From Lacisediminimonas profundi (GTDB lineage: Bacteria > Pseudomonadota > Gammaproteobacteria > Burkholderiales > Burkholderiaceae_D): 64,000 nucleotides of DNA. How positions within the stretch are numbered: the first letter of the stretch is position 1; each line of letters opens with the position of its first letter. The position numbers were made by a program, and so were the translations under genes. Below the pieces are notes generated by a model. The model was not told where the DNA came from. It made no database searches and worked only from the letters and a program-made list of their open reading frames with translations. Of this stretch, positions 23,724 to 35,336 are shown piece after piece. The stretch spans positions 372,001 through 436,000 of the forward strand of contig NZ_VTTH01000002.1 in NCBI RefSeq assembly GCF_008831265.1, read 5' to 3'.

Positions 23724-24722
23724 ATGGCACAGATCACAATCAACGAAGCAATCGGCCAGGCGCTGGCCGAAGAAATGCGGCGCGATTCGCGCGTGATGAT
23801 GTTCGGCGAAGGCGTCGCCACCAAGCGGCCGGAACTGGTGAATGAATTCGGCAAGCTGCGGGTGCGCAATACCCCGCTGGCGGAAGGCATCATCGCCGGC
23901 ACGGCAGCCGGCGCCGCGGCGACCGGATTGCGGCCGGTGGTCGACCTGCTGTTCGCACCCTTCCTGTGCTTCGCGATGGACGAGATCGTCAACAGCGCCG
24001 GCAAGCTGCGCTACATCTCGGGCGGGCAGTTCGAATTCCCTATGGTGGTGATGGCGATGACCGGCGGCGGCTGGACCGTCGGCGCCCAGCACAACCACAA
24101 CCTGGAGGCCTGGTTCGTGCACAGCCCGGGACTGAAAGTAGTGATGCCCTCCTGCGCCGCTGATTTCAAGGGATTGCTCAAGTCGGCGATCCGCGACGAC
24201 AACCCGGTACTGTTCTTTGTCGACCTGGCGCTGGGCTATGTGCCGGGCGAGGTGCCCGATGGCGAACACATGATCCCGCTCGGCCGCGCAGCGCTGCGGC
24301 GCGAGGGCTCGGATGTGACGCTCATCTCCTATGCCAAGACGGTGGATCACTGCCTGCAGGCGGCGGCGAAGCTGGCCGAAGAAGGCATCTCGGCCGAGGT
24401 GATCGACCTGCGCTCGCTCAAGCCGCTGGACGAGGAAGCGATCCTGGCTTCCGTACGCAAGACCGGGCGCTTGATCGTGGTGCACGAGGCCAGCCGCATG
24501 TGCGGCGTCGGCGCCGAAATCAGCGCACTGGTGGCCGAACATGCGTGGGCTTCACTGAAAGCACCGGTAGTGCGCCTGACCGGCCCCGATGCGCCGGCGC
24601 CATCGAGCTACGTGCTGGAGCAGGCGTTCATACCGCAGGCCGACGGCATCACTGCGGCCGCGCGCAAGCTGCTCGCGCCGGCTGGGCAGCCGCAGTCGGA
24701 TCGGGTTGCCGCGACAGCGTGA
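23724..24722 (+). CDS. 2-oxoacid/acetoin dehydrogenase-type E1 component, beta subunit
   Basis: A 332-aa transketolase-like subunit. The start is ATG 23724, with CCAGGAGCGC upstream; the frame is open further back only across the alpha stop. Family landmarks: INEAIGQALAEEMRRDSRVMMFGEG at the N-terminus (quoted as INEAIGQALAEEM and VMMFGEG), the GGGWTVGAQHNHNLEAWF segment, EVIDLRSLKPLDEE, and VVHEASRMCGVGAEIS in the C-terminal domain. It pairs with the alpha subunit to form the heterotetrameric E1. The E2/E3 partners must be encoded elsewhere, or the pair works with another acceptor. Confidence 0.9.
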   Translation: MAQITINEAIGQALAEEMRRDSRVMMFGEGVATKRPELVNEFGKLRVRNTPLAEGIIAGTAAGAAATGLRPVVDLLFAPFLCFAMDEIVNSAGKLRYISGGQFEFPMVVMAMTGGGWTVGAQHNHNLEAWFVHSPGLKVVMPSCAADFKGLLKSAIRDDNPVLFFVDLALGYVPGEVPDGEHMIPLGRAALRREGSDVTLISYAKTVDHCLQAAAKLAEEGISAEVIDLRSLKPLDEEAILASVRKTGRLIVVHEASRMCGVGAEISALVAEHAWASLKAPVVRLTGPDAPAPSSYVLEQAFIPQADGITAAARKLLAPAGQPQSDRVAATA

Positions 24723-24727
24723 TCAAT

Positions 24728-24773
24728 TCACAAGGCTGAAGCACAAGACTGACTCACAAGGCAGAAGCACAGG
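24728..24773. repeat. 20-bp imperfect tandem duplication after the E1 genes
   Basis: TCACAAGGCTGAAGCACAAG (24728-24747) recurs as TCACAAGGCAGAAGCACAGG (24754-24773), 18 of 20 identical at a 26-bp period. No hairpin or gene is seen in the 186-bp spacer. Confidence 0.6.
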
Positions 24774-24908
24774 GGCGCAGGGAGACAGCGGCACAGGCAA
24801 AACATCGGATCAAAGCGGCGTGCGTTCATAAACCATCGGTGCGGCGAGTTGAACAAGACTGTTCACCATGACACCAAGCTGGATTCCAGCCAACACCGAG
24901 GTCCATTG

Positions 24909-26615
24909 ATGAAGCGTGTTTCCCCTGATTCACCGCCATCCACCGCTCGTACTCCTGCCCGCGAACTGCAGCCGGTACCAACCCGGGCGATCGAGCCGCA
25001 GTTGCGACAGAACCCACGGCCATCGCTTCAATGGATCTCGTACGGCGCGCCCTGGCTGGAGATGCGTCACACGATCTTGTACAACGCGCTGCCAGCCCTG
25101 AATGGCCGTCAGGATGCCCTGGCTGATGTTGCGATCAAGCTCGGGCCTCGCCGGCGCCTTTCTCTCCCGGCCAACCACGACGCCGCCCTTCCCCATGAAA
25201 TGTTGGCGCACGTTGCCCGTTTCATCACCGATCGCCAGTCACTGCTGCGCTGGCGCTCGGTCAGCAAGGCCAACTATTTCGCCATGGCCGAGGTGCGCGA
25301 AACAGGACAACTGATTGCTTGCGTGAAGGACCTGCGCAAGCTGCACGGGAATTGCGTGGAACGGTACCAGATGGAATTCGCGAAAGCGTGTTGCGAAGAC
25401 GATGGCCTTTACAACCGCCTGCTGATCATGCCGCTGCCGGAACATGTCCGGATATTGCTGCCGCTGATGCTGCTTGACAGTCTCTACCCGCACCCGGATA
25501 GGCCAACGGAGAGACAGGAATTTGCGGACCATCTGCTCGACTATCTGCGCCAGATCGGACCGAAACAACTTGCCGACGCGCTGGTTTGGCTGGTTTCCAT
25601 GTCCGGACAGCCGGGCTCCCCGTTTGACCAGGGCCGCCTCCATCCGGAATTGGCCGAGCTTGCCGATTCCATTTCCACGGCCTTGTTGCTGGAACCGGCC
25701 TTGCTGGAGAAATTGATTCGCTCGACCACGGCCGGCAGGGACCGCATTGCGCTTATCCAGGTGCTGCTGGAGCTGGTCGGTCTTCACCCGACCGGCTACA
25801 TTGTCGCCTTCGAAATGCTCGGACCACTTCCCGCCCTGCTATCCGATTGCGATCCAACCGCGCAGACAAGCGCTGCAGTTCATTTGTCGCTTGGATTCCT
25901 GCGCGGGCAGCGAGGCGAGACTGACCTGGCGTGCGCGCACCTGAAAACCCTCGCAGATCAATTGGCGAAGATGTCCGGCGAAGCTCGGATATCCGCACTG
26001 CATGAACTTGCCAGCGACATCAGCAGGATGCAGGAAAGACATATCGCTGCCATGAAGGAATGGAGGCATATTCGCAACGTGCCGGGGCAGTCGCTGTCGA
26101 CAGCGGCGAGTGCGACCACGCCCCCGGTCACCCGCCCTTTCATGGACTGCTGGGAGCAATTGGTGATCTGCGCCCGGCAGATCACCAGCGTAGTCGGGCG
26201 TGCCAGGCTCCTGCTTGAGCTATCCGGCCGGATCGAAAGTGAAATGATGCTGTTCGCAGACACGGTGAGGTTAAGGTTGAGCGCCTACTTTCTGGTAGGA
26301 GATGCCGAATTCCTGACCGAAAGACTGAGGCGGATTGTCGATCAATGGAGCTCTGGCACCCCCACACCGGAGGTGAGCGACGCGATCCGGATCGTGCACT
26401 CGCCAGGCGCGAACCTTTCCATCCACGAAGAGTGCGCACATCGCTTGTTGAGCGTATTCCGGAACCTCGTTGCGGCCGCGCCCGCGGCGGATTCCTGCGC
26501 CGACGCTCTGCTCCTTCGACAGAAGCTGGCCGGGATTGCTGCCGCCTGGCCCATGGAGGACAGCCGCGCCGTGCTTGCGTCGTGGCTGACTCAGTTCCCT
26601 CAGTTCCCTCAGTGA
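24909..26615 (+). CDS. Unrecognised 568-aa protein with an F-box-like motif; possible effector
   Basis: I do not recognise this as a known family. The start is ATG 24909 (GAGG 8 nt upstream); a TTG at 24849 has no ribosome site. The first 45 residues are rich in Ser, Pro, Thr and Arg and look disordered. Residues about 94-127 read as an F-box: LPHEML, then an aromatic-hydrophobic helix, then LLRWRSVSK and a final helix, at the spacing of the F-box consensus (LP-x-E-L-L, V-S-K). The rest (about 150-568) is leucine-rich helical text without leucine-rich repeats or Kelch blades. Bacterial F-box proteins are mostly secreted effectors that join host SCF ubiquitin ligases. No secretion-regulon box was found upstream. 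Gene is monocistronic and convergent with coxE. Confidence 0.65.
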   Translation: MKRVSPDSPPSTARTPARELQPVPTRAIEPQLRQNPRPSLQWISYGAPWLEMRHTILYNALPALNGRQDALADVAIKLGPRRRLSLPANHDAALPHEMLAHVARFITDRQSLLRWRSVSKANYFAMAEVRETGQLIACVKDLRKLHGNCVERYQMEFAKACCEDDGLYNRLLIMPLPEHVRILLPLMLLDSLYPHPDRPTERQEFADHLLDYLRQIGPKQLADALVWLVSMSGQPGSPFDQGRLHPELAELADSISTALLLEPALLEKLIRSTTAGRDRIALIQVLLELVGLHPTGYIVAFEMLGPLPALLSDCDPTAQTSAAVHLSLGFLRGQRGETDLACAHLKTLADQLAKMSGEARISALHELASDISRMQERHIAAMKEWRHIRNVPGQSLSTAASATTPPVTRPFMDCWEQLVICARQITSVVGRARLLLELSGRIESEMMLFADTVRLRLSAYFLVGDAEFLTERLRRIVDQWSSGTPTPEVSDAIRIVHSPGANLSIHEECAHRLLSVFRNLVAAAPAADSCADALLLRQKLAGIAAAWPMEDSRAVLASWLTQFPQFPQ

Positions 26616-26617
26616 TC

Positions 26618-27861
26618 TCAGTGGCCTTGGTGACTCGTGCGCTCCCGCCGCCCACCATCAATCTGGCTCAGCAGAGAGCCCAGCTGAGCCAGGCTTTCCA
26701 GGTTATGCACCGGAAGGAAGCGGTCGACGTGCGGCAGCATCGCGCGGATGCCGGCGGGCCTGGCTTCGAAGTGTTCGTAGCGTAGCAGCGGGTTAAGCCA
26801 GACCAGGCTCCGGCAGGAACGTTTCAGACGCGCCATTTCCTGCGCCAGTTCGTCGGCCGCATCGCTGTCGAGGCCGTCGCTGATCAGCAGTACGATTGCT
26901 CCCTGCCCCAACAGCCGGCGCGCCCAACGCTGGTTGAATTCATGCAGGCAGGCGCCGATGCGGGTGCCCCCGGCCCAGTCCTGGACCTGGCGCGACACCC
27001 GGGTCAGCGCGACATCCACATCGCGGTCGCGCAGTGCGCGGGTGATGTTGGACAGCCTGGTGCCGAACAGGAAGCTGTGCACCCGGCTGCGGTCGTTGGT
27101 GACGGCGTGGATGAAATGCAGCAGCATGCGGGTGTAGCTGTCCATCGAACCCGAGATATCGCACAGGATCACCAGCGTCGGTGGCCGCAGTCGCGCGGCA
27201 CGGTGACGCAACTCGATCAGGTCCTCGCCTGATTTCATCATCTGCCGCATGGTATTGCGCAAGTCGATGCGGCCGCCATGGGCGCGCGGCCGCGAACGGC
27301 GGGTGGCAATCTGCGGCAGCCGCATGCGCATGCCGGCGACCAGCCTGGTCGCCTGTTGCAGCTCTTCCGGCGTCATGGCAGCGAAGTCGCGTTGCTGCAG
27401 CAACTCGCGCCCGGACAGCGTCAGCGAGGCATCCAGCGTGAGTTCCGGCGGCAAGGCCTCGTTGGCGGTCGGCGGCCGGGCAGCCCCGGGCCACAAGGCA
27501 TGCGCCAGCCTTGGTGAAACCGCCTGCCTGCCAGCATCCGGCTTGCGCAGTCCGCCGCCCAGTTGCTCCAGCAAGGACTGCAGCTTTTGCGCAGCCTGGT
27601 CGGGATCGCGCCAGAACAGCTGGAATGCCTGGTCGAAAATCACCTGATGCTCGTGACGGTTGACCAACACCGCATTCAAGGCGAAATAGAAATCGTCGCG
27701 GCGTTCCAGCCCGACCGCCTGCAGCGCCCGCAGCGCATCCAGCACCTTGTCCGGCCCAACCGGCAGGCCGGCATGGCGCAGCACGCGCACGAAGCGCACC
27801 ACATTGCCGGCCAAGGTGCCGGCTGGCTTGCCGACGTTCACGTCCGATGTTGCGGCCGCTG

Positions 27862-27865
<4 letters not shown>
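26618..27865 (-). CDS. coxE: VWA-domain CoxE-like protein
   Basis: A 415-aa cytosolic protein with a C-terminal von Willebrand A domain whose metal-ion site is visible as CDISGSMDSY (DxSxS) and ISDGLDSD. CoxE works with the CoxD ATPase in inserting or activating the copper/molybdenum or molybdenum-sulfur active site of CO-dehydrogenase-like enzymes. It overlaps coxD by 4 bp and is the last gene of the coxSLMDE unit. Two short CAGTTCCCT repeats between the convergent F-box-like gene and this stop are the only spacer content. Confidence 0.87.
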
Positions 27866-28782
<917 letters not shown>

Positions 28783-28846
28783 GGGAAAACAGGTAGAGGG
28801 AGAGGGAAAGGGGGACACCCTTTCCCTTCAATGGGCGCAGACCAAA

Positions 28847-29638
28847 CTAGCCCAGCGCCTTCTCCACCGCCCTCCCCGCCAGCACCGGTATCAGATGCGC
28901 CCGGTAGGCCGCGCTGGCATGCAGGTCGGAATTAAGGTCGTCGGCCGGCATCTGCACCGCCTTTGCCGCAGCCGGCGAGAAATCGGCATTCAGCGCCGCC
29001 TCGATCTGCGTGGCGCGGAATGCGTGGCTGGCCGAACCGGTCACTGCGACCCTGGCCCCGCCCTCGCCCTTGCTGACGAATACCCCGACCAGCGCGAAAC
29101 GCGAGGCCGAATTGGCGAACTTGATATAAGCCGCCCGCTCCGGAATCGGAAAATGCACGGCCGTGATCATCTCGTCGCTGGCAAGCGCCGTTTCGAACGC
29201 GCCGGTAATGAAGTCGTCGGCAGCGATCGTGCGGCGGTCGGTCTGGACCCGCGCGTTCAATGCCAGCACCGCCGCCGGATAGCAGGCAGCAGGGTCGTTG
29301 TTGGCCAGCGACCCGCCTATGGTGCCCATGTTGCGCACCTGGGCATCGCCGATCTCGCCGGCAAGCCATGCCAGCGCCGGAATCGCCTTTTGTACCTCGG
29401 GCGATGCCGCCACCTGTGCATGGGTGGTGCCGGCGCCGATCACGATCGTATTGCCTTCGCGCCGGATGCCGCGCAATTCCTTGATCTGGCCAAGATCGAC
29501 CAGTGCGCCCGGCGCCGCCAGCCGCAGCTTCATGGCGGCGACCAGGCTCTGGCCGCCGGCCAGCGGGCGGCTCTCTTCCCCGAGCAGGGCGACCGCGTCT
29601 TTCACGCTGGTCGGCTGATGCAGTTCGAATGCGTACAT
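28847..29638 (-). CDS. coxM: CoxM-like FAD-binding medium subunit of molybdenum hydroxylase
   Basis: A 263-aa subunit with the two FAD-binding stretches of this family, LAGGQSLVAAMKLRLAAPG near residue 28 and GTIGGSLANNDPAACYPA near 115. It takes electrons from the iron-sulfur subunit. Ten bp after coxL and 64 bp before coxD, within the coxSLMDE operon. Complete, and typical in length. Confidence 0.9.
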   Translation of the reverse strand: MYAFELHQPTSVKDAVALLGEESRPLAGGQSLVAAMKLRLAAPGALVDLGQIKELRGIRREGNTIVIGAGTTHAQVAASPEVQKAIPALAWLAGEIGDAQVRNMGTIGGSLANNDPAACYPAAVLALNARVQTDRRTIAADDFITGAFETALASDEMITAVHFPIPERAAYIKFANSASRFALVGVFVSKGEGGARVAVTGSASHAFRATQIEAALNADFSPAAAKAVQMPADDLNSDLHASAAYRAHLIPVLAGRAVEKALG

Positions 29639-29648
29639 GACGGACTCC

Positions 29649-32033
29649 CTATGCGGATGATTTTGCGGACTGGATCGCGGACCAGACGCGGTGCGGCGTG
29701 GCCGGCATGTCGATATGCGTGACGCCCAGCGGTCCCAGGGCGTCGATCACGGCATTGATCACCGCCGGCGGCGAGCCGATTGCGCCGGCTTCGCCGCAAC
29801 CCTTCACGCCCAGCGGATTATGCGAACAGGGCGTGACCCGGTTGCCGACCTTGAAGCTCGGCAGGTCCTCGGCGCGCGGCATGCTGTAGTCGAGGTAACT
29901 GCCCGACAGCAACTGGCCGCTTTCCTTGTCGTAGACGCAGTTCTCCATCAATGCCTGGCCGATGCCCTGCGCCAGTCCGCCATGAACCTGCCCCTCGACG
30001 ATCATCGGGTTGATGATGTTGCCGAAGTCGTCCACCGCAGTCATCGCAGCGATCTCGACCACGCCGGTATCCGGATCGACTTCCACCTCGCAGATGTGGG
30101 CGCCGGCCGGATAGGTGAAGTTGGTCGGGTCGTAGAAGGCGGTCTCGTTGAGCCCCGGCTCCAGTTCCGCGAGCGGATAGTTATGCGGCACATAGGCCGA
30201 AAACGCGACCTGGCTGAATGGCACGCTGCGATCGGTTCCTTCGATCGTGAACTTGCCGTCCTTGAACTCGATATCGCCGGCCGATGCTTCCAGCAAATGG
30301 GCGGCGATCTTCTTGCCCTTGGCGACGATCTTGTCCACCGCTTTCATGATCGCGCTGCCACCCACGGCCAGCGAGCGCGAGCCGTAGGTACCCATGCCGA
30401 ACGGCACCCGGCCGGTGTCGCCGTGGACGATGTCGATCTGGTCAATCGGCACGCCGAGCCGCTCGCCGACAATTTGCGCGAATGTGGTTTCATGGCCCTG
30501 GCCGTGGCTGTGCGAGCCGGTGAACACGGTAATGCTGCCGGTCGGATTGACCCGCACCTCGCCCACCTCGTACAGGCCGGCGCGGGCGCCGAGCGCGCCG
30601 GCAATATTGGACGGCGCCAGGCCGCAAGCCTCGATGTAGGTCGAATAACCCAATCCGCGCAGCTTGCCGCGCTTCTTCGATTCCTCGCGACGGGCGGCAA
30701 AGCCGGCCACATCCGCCAGCTCGACCGCGCCGTCCAGGCAGGCGTTGAAGTCGCCGACGTCGTACTGCAATGCAACCGGCGTCTGGTAGGGGAATTGCGT
30801 GATGAAATTGCGGCGCCGGATGTCGATGTCGCTGATCTTCATCTCGCGCCCGACGGCCGACACCAGCCGTTCCACCACATAGGCGGCCTCCGGTCGTCCC
30901 GCGCCGCGGTAGGCATCCACCGGTGCGGTGTTGGTGAACACGCCGTCCACCTCGCAATAGATCTGCGGCGTGGAGTACTGCCCGGCCAGCAGCGTTGCGT
31001 ACAGGATGGTCGGCACCGAGGTGGCGAAGGTGGACAGGTAGGCGCCGAGGTTGGCAACCGTATGCACCCGCATGGCGAGGAACTTGCCGTTGGCGTCCAC
31101 CGCCATTTCCGCCAGCGTCGCATGGTCGCGGCCATGGGCGTCGGTCAGGAAGGACTCGGAGCGCTCTGCCGTCCATTTCACCGGGCGGTTCACTTTTTTC
31201 GAGGCCCAGGTCACCACCACGTCTTCCGCATACAGGAAGATTTTCGAGCCGAAGCCGCCGCCGACGTCAGGCGCCACGACCCGCATCTTGTGTTCCGGCA
31301 GGCCCATCACGAAAGCTGTCAGCAGCAAGCGCTCCACATGCGGGTTCTGGTTGGCGACATAGAGCGTGTAGCTGTCGTCGCCACGGCTGTAATGCCCGAT
31401 CGCGGCGCGCGGTTCCATCGCATTCGGTATCAGCCGGTTGTTGCTCAGTTCCAGGCGCGTGACGTGGTGCGCGCCGGCGAATGCCGCATCGACCGCTGCC
31501 TTGTCGCCGATCGACCATTTGTAGCATCGGTTGTCCGGCGCGACATCATGCAGCACCGGCGCACCGGCTTTGATGGCGTCGCTGGCATCGACCACGGCCG
31601 GCAACACGTCGTACTGGACATCCACCCGCTCGGAAGCCTCCTTGGCCTGCAGGTAGGTACTGGCAATGATCACCGCCACCTGGTCGCCGACGTAGCGCAC
31701 CTTGCCGTGCGCCAGCGCCGGATGCGGCGGCTCCTTCATCGGCTGGCCGTTGACGTCGGTGATCAGCCAGCCGCATGGCACGCCGCCCAGCTTGTCGGCG
31801 GCGAGGTCGTCGCCGGTCAGCACTGCCAGCACGCCCGGCGCGGCCAGCGCGGCGCTTTTGTCGATCGACACGATGTTGGCATGCGCATGCGGCGAGCGCA
31901 GGAAATAAGCGAAGGTCTGGCCTTGCAGCTGGATGTCATCGGTGTACCGGCCGCTGCCGGTCACGAATCGGTAGTCTTCCTTGCGGCGCACGGAGGCGCC
32001 AATGCCGGTCTGGATTTCAGCGGGCGCGTTCAT
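29649..32033 (-). CDS. coxL: CoxL-like molybdopterin-binding large subunit, form II
   Basis: A 794-aa molybdenum hydroxylase large subunit. The active-site loop near residue 376 is AYRGAGR, the form II signature, and not the AYRCSFR loop of proven CO dehydrogenases. The catalytic glutamate is in GCGEAG near residue 748. Other landmarks: GGGFGSK and [12 protein letters not shown] molybdopterin contacts. Form II enzymes include CO-dehydrogenase-like proteins as well as N-heterocycle and aldehyde hydroxylases, so CO oxidation is not established. Order coxS-coxL-coxM-coxD-coxE on the minus strand; gap to coxS is one base. Confidence 0.9.
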   Translation of the reverse strand: MNAPAEIQTGIGASVRRKEDYRFVTGSGRYTDDIQLQGQTFAYFLRSPHAHANIVSIDKSAALAAPGVLAVLTGDDLAADKLGGVPCGWLITDVNGQPMKEPPHPALAHGKVRYVGDQVAVIIASTYLQAKEASERVDVQYDVLPAVVDASDAIKAGAPVLHDVAPDNRCYKWSIGDKAAVDAAFAGAHHVTRLELSNNRLIPNAMEPRAAIGHYSRGDDSYTLYVANQNPHVERLLLTAFVMGLPEHKMRVVAPDVGGGFGSKIFLYAEDVVVTWASKKVNRPVKWTAERSESFLTDAHGRDHATLAEMAVDANGKFLAMRVHTVANLGAYLSTFATSVPTILYATLLAGQYSTPQIYCEVDGVFTNTAPVDAYRGAGRPEAAYVVERLVSAVGREMKISDIDIRRRNFITQFPYQTPVALQYDVGDFNACLDGAVELADVAGFAARREESKKRGKLRGLGYSTYIEACGLAPSNIAGALGARAGLYEVGEVRVNPTGSITVFTGSHSHGQGHETTFAQIVGERLGVPIDQIDIVHGDTGRVPFGMGTYGSRSLAVGGSAIMKAVDKIVAKGKKIAAHLLEASAGDIEFKDGKFTIEGTDRSVPFSQVAFSAYVPHNYPLAELEPGLNETAFYDPTNFTYPAGAHICEVEVDPDTGVVEIAAMTAVDDFGNIINPMIVEGQVHGGLAQGIGQALMENCVYDKESGQLLSGSYLDYSMPRAEDLPSFKVGNRVTPCSHNPLGVKGCGEAGAIGSPPAVINAVIDALGPLGVTHIDMPATPHRVWSAIQSAKSSA

Positions 32034-32034
32034 C

Positions 32035-32511
<477 letters not shown>

Positions 32512-32859
32512 TTGCCTCGACTCCTCGTTTGAATGATCAAGCGGGCGATACAGCCATTCGATGCAAGGGCGGGAAGATCAACGCGAAGGCGAAGGCAACG
32601 GCCAGGCGGATGCCCGGTCGTGAATCTGTCGTCTCCTCGTTATCCCGATCACCAGGCAGATCGCCTCGTTACCGATTTCTTCTTCTCCAGCTTTTTTTGC
32701 CGCAACAGGGAGGCCTGGGCCGGGATCAACACGAAGCCTGCTGCTGCCAGGCAAGCGTACTGCCGGTGAGGGCCGGTCTTTTGCGGAAAATCAATAATAT
32801 CAGCAAGGTTCCGGCTTGTTGGTATCGGGTACTTGAAAAAAATTCACAAGGAGCGCAAT
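32512..32859. other. Spacer upstream of coxS; no gene seen
   Basis: Apart from the coxS ribosome site at about 32517-32525, I see no open frame with coding character, hairpin or palindrome. The promoter of the coxSLMDE operon should be here. The adjacent pair of GGGGTCAGG repeats starts at 32860. Confidence 0.5.
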
Positions 32860-32935
32860 GGGGTCAGGTCTTGACCTTTCCCGAACAGATGTACTGCAAG
32901 GGGTCAGGTCTTGACTTTTCCCGCACGGATGTACT
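32860..32935. repeat. Tandem pair of 36-bp GGGGTCAGGTCTTGAC repeats
   Basis: The first copy is 32860-32895 and the second 32900-32935, a 40-bp period with 33 of 36 bases identical; both begin GGGGTCAGGTCTTGAC and end GATGTACT. Sequences with this GGGGTCAGGTCTTG opening occur, to my recollection, as small dispersed repeats near REP-associated tyrosine transposases in many proteobacteria. No transposase is present here, so this is probably a stranded repeat. It lies 7 bp past the stop of the second large-subunit gene. Confidence 0.6.
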
Positions 32936-32942
32936 TACCTGA

Positions 32943-35336
32943 TCAAACCTTCCCCAAGGCACGCAACACCTTCTCCGGCGTCACCGGTTGCGACCATACC
33001 TGGGCCTTGAAGGGTGCCAGTGCATCGTTGATCGCGTTCACGATCGCCGCTGGCGCGCCGGCCGTGCCGGCCTCGCCGGCGCCCTTGGCGCCCAGCTTCG
33101 ACGTCGCGGTCGGGGTTTCCACATGGGCTACCTCGATGTCCGGCATCTCGGCCGCCATCGGTACCAGGTAGTCGGCCATGCTGCCGTTGAGCATGATGCC
33201 GTTGTCGTCATACAGGCATTCCTCGTACAGCGCGCCGCCTATGCCTTGCACGATCGCGCCACGCATCTGTTCGTCGACCAGCAGTGGGTTCAGCACCCGG
33301 CCGCAGTCTTCCACCACCCAGTGCTTCAGCAGCTTGACGAAGCCGGTGTCTACATCCACCTCGACATACGAGGCCTGAATGCCATTGGTGAAAATGAAGG
33401 GATAGTCGCGTTGCGCATAGTGCCGCGTGACCATCAGCTCCGACTGGAAACCGGCCGGCAGTGTGTCGGGCCGGAAATAGGCGATCCGGCCCAGTTCCGC
33501 CAGTGGCAGTACCGGCTCATGCGAATCCGCATCGACAATGGCGTCACGCCGTACCGACAGCGTCGAGCGCTCGCGTTGCAGGATTGCGCAGGCCACCGTC
33601 AGGATGTTTTCGCGCAGCGCCATGCCGGCCAGCAGCACCGCTTCGCCGCCAATACCTGCACCGCGCGAAGCCCAGGTGCCGCCGCCATACGGCGTGACGT
33701 CGGTGTCGCCGGTCACGACCCGCACGCGCTCGATGCCGACCCCGACCGCGTCAGCCGCGATCTGGGCATAGATGCCTTCGGTTCCCTGCCCTTGCTCGCC
33801 GACGCCAATCAGGATCGTGACCGCGCCGCTCGGCTCCAGCCGTGCGGTGGCGCCGTCCTGGGCCGAGATGCGGGCGCCGCCCACTCCATAGAATGCGGCG
33901 CTGGGGTTGGTCAGTTCGATCACCGCCGCAAAGCCGATGCCGCGATGGATGCCCTTGCTGCGCAAGGCTGCCTGTTCCTGCAGCAGCGCGCTGTAATTCA
34001 TCATTGATTCGAGCTTGCTCATGCAGGCTTGGTGCGACAGAACTTCCAGCTTGATGCCGGAGGCGCCGGTGCAGGGATAGGCGTCGTCCGGTATCACGTT
34101 GCGGCGCCGCAATTCGAGCGGATCCATGCCCAGCTTGCGCGCGGCCAGGTCGACCAGGCCTTCAGTGACGGCGCAGGCGATCGGGTGGCCAACGCCGCGG
34201 TACTGGCAGGTCGGCGTCTTGTTCTGGAATACCACGTCGAGATGGGCGCGGTAATGCTTGTGCTTGTACGGCCCGCCGACCAGATTGACCACCTGGTTGC
34301 CCTCGATGGCGCTGGTGCGCGGGAACATCGAGTACGGCCCGATGGCGGTCAGGTCGTCGATCTCGAATGCAATGATTTCGCCGGCGGCGGTGGCTGCGAT
34401 GCGTCCACGCACCCTGTGCTCGCGGGCATGGATGTCGCTGGAAAATGACTCCAGCCGGTCGGCCACGAACTTGACCGGACGCTTGAGCATGATGGACAGC
34501 GCGACCGTCGCGAAATCGTCCGGATAGGCATGCACCTTGATGCCGAACGAGCCGCCGACGTCACGGCAGATCACTCGTACCGACGCCTCCGGCAAATCGA
34601 ACTGGCGGGAATACAGGTCCTGCATCATGTGCGGCGCCTGCTGCGAGTGATACACCGTCAGGCGCTGCTGGCCCGGATCCCAGTCCGCAATCTGAGCGCG
34701 CGGCTCGAGCGTGACACCGGTATGGCGGCCGAATTGAAAGGTCGCTTCCTCCACCACGTCGGCACGGGCGAAAGCGTCATCCACGCCGCCAGTGTCGAGG
34801 TCGCGCGTGAAGCACAGGTTGTCGCCCAGTTCGGGATGGATCACCGGCGTGGATGGCGACAGCGCGCTTTCCATGTCGACCACCGGCGTCAATTCCTCCA
34901 GGTCGACCTGCAGCAACTGCATCGCATCTTCGGCTTGCGCCCGGGTCTTGGCCACCACCGCCACTACCGGCTCGCCCTGCCAGCAAACGCGTTCCGGCGC
35001 CAGCGGATATTGCGGCGCCGACTTCATGCCGGGCAGGTGACCGAGCACGGCAACCCAGGGCTTGCATACCTGGGCCATTTCCTTGCCGTCGACAACCGCC
35101 AGCACGCCGGGCATTTGCAGGGCTGCCGAGCGATCTATCGAGACGATGCGGGCATGCGCCAGCGGGCTGCGCCAGAACACCACATGCCCCATGCGCGGCA
35201 GCGAAAGGTCATCCAGGTACTGGCCGCGGCCTTCGGTCAGGCGGCGGGCACCGCTGCGCGGCACGCTTTCGCCGACATAGCGCGGATCCTCGGTGACTGG
35301 CGGCAGCGGCAGGGTGATTTTTTCCGGTGCGTTCAT
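32943..35336 (-). CDS. Second molybdenum hydroxylase large subunit, divergent active-site loop
   Basis: A 797-aa xanthine dehydrogenase-family large subunit. The catalytic glutamate is in GAGEAG near residue 753. The loop near residue 380 is QYRGVGH where form II enzymes have AYRGAGR, so it is a separate subgroup and probably has another substrate. GGSFGIK and the molybdopterin contacts GGGTWASRGAGI are present. Last gene of an M-S-L set; the start overlaps the small-subunit stop by ATGA. CO oxidation is unlikely. Confidence 0.88.
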   Translation of the reverse strand: MNAPEKITLPLPPVTEDPRYVGESVPRSGARRLTEGRGQYLDDLSLPRMGHVVFWRSPLAHARIVSIDRSAALQMPGVLAVVDGKEMAQVCKPWVAVLGHLPGMKSAPQYPLAPERVCWQGEPVVAVVAKTRAQAEDAMQLLQVDLEELTPVVDMESALSPSTPVIHPELGDNLCFTRDLDTGGVDDAFARADVVEEATFQFGRHTGVTLEPRAQIADWDPGQQRLTVYHSQQAPHMMQDLYSRQFDLPEASVRVICRDVGGSFGIKVHAYPDDFATVALSIMLKRPVKFVADRLESFSSDIHAREHRVRGRIAATAAGEIIAFEIDDLTAIGPYSMFPRTSAIEGNQVVNLVGGPYKHKHYRAHLDVVFQNKTPTCQYRGVGHPIACAVTEGLVDLAARKLGMDPLELRRRNVIPDDAYPCTGASGIKLEVLSHQACMSKLESMMNYSALLQEQAALRSKGIHRGIGFAAVIELTNPSAAFYGVGGARISAQDGATARLEPSGAVTILIGVGEQGQGTEGIYAQIAADAVGVGIERVRVVTGDTDVTPYGGGTWASRGAGIGGEAVLLAGMALRENILTVACAILQRERSTLSVRRDAIVDADSHEPVLPLAELGRIAYFRPDTLPAGFQSELMVTRHYAQRDYPFIFTNGIQASYVEVDVDTGFVKLLKHWVVEDCGRVLNPLLVDEQMRGAIVQGIGGALYEECLYDDNGIMLNGSMADYLVPMAAEMPDIEVAHVETPTATSKLGAKGAGEAGTAGAPAAIVNAINDALAPFKAQVWSQPVTPEKVLRALGKV

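Noticed and set aside
24723-24908. hrp-type promoter box before the F-box-like gene
   Set aside because: No TTCG-N16-TTCG or GGAACC-N15-17-CCAC pattern was found.
29649-32033. Proven CO dehydrogenase
   Set aside because: The loop is AYRGAGR and not AYRCSFR, so CO oxidation is not established.
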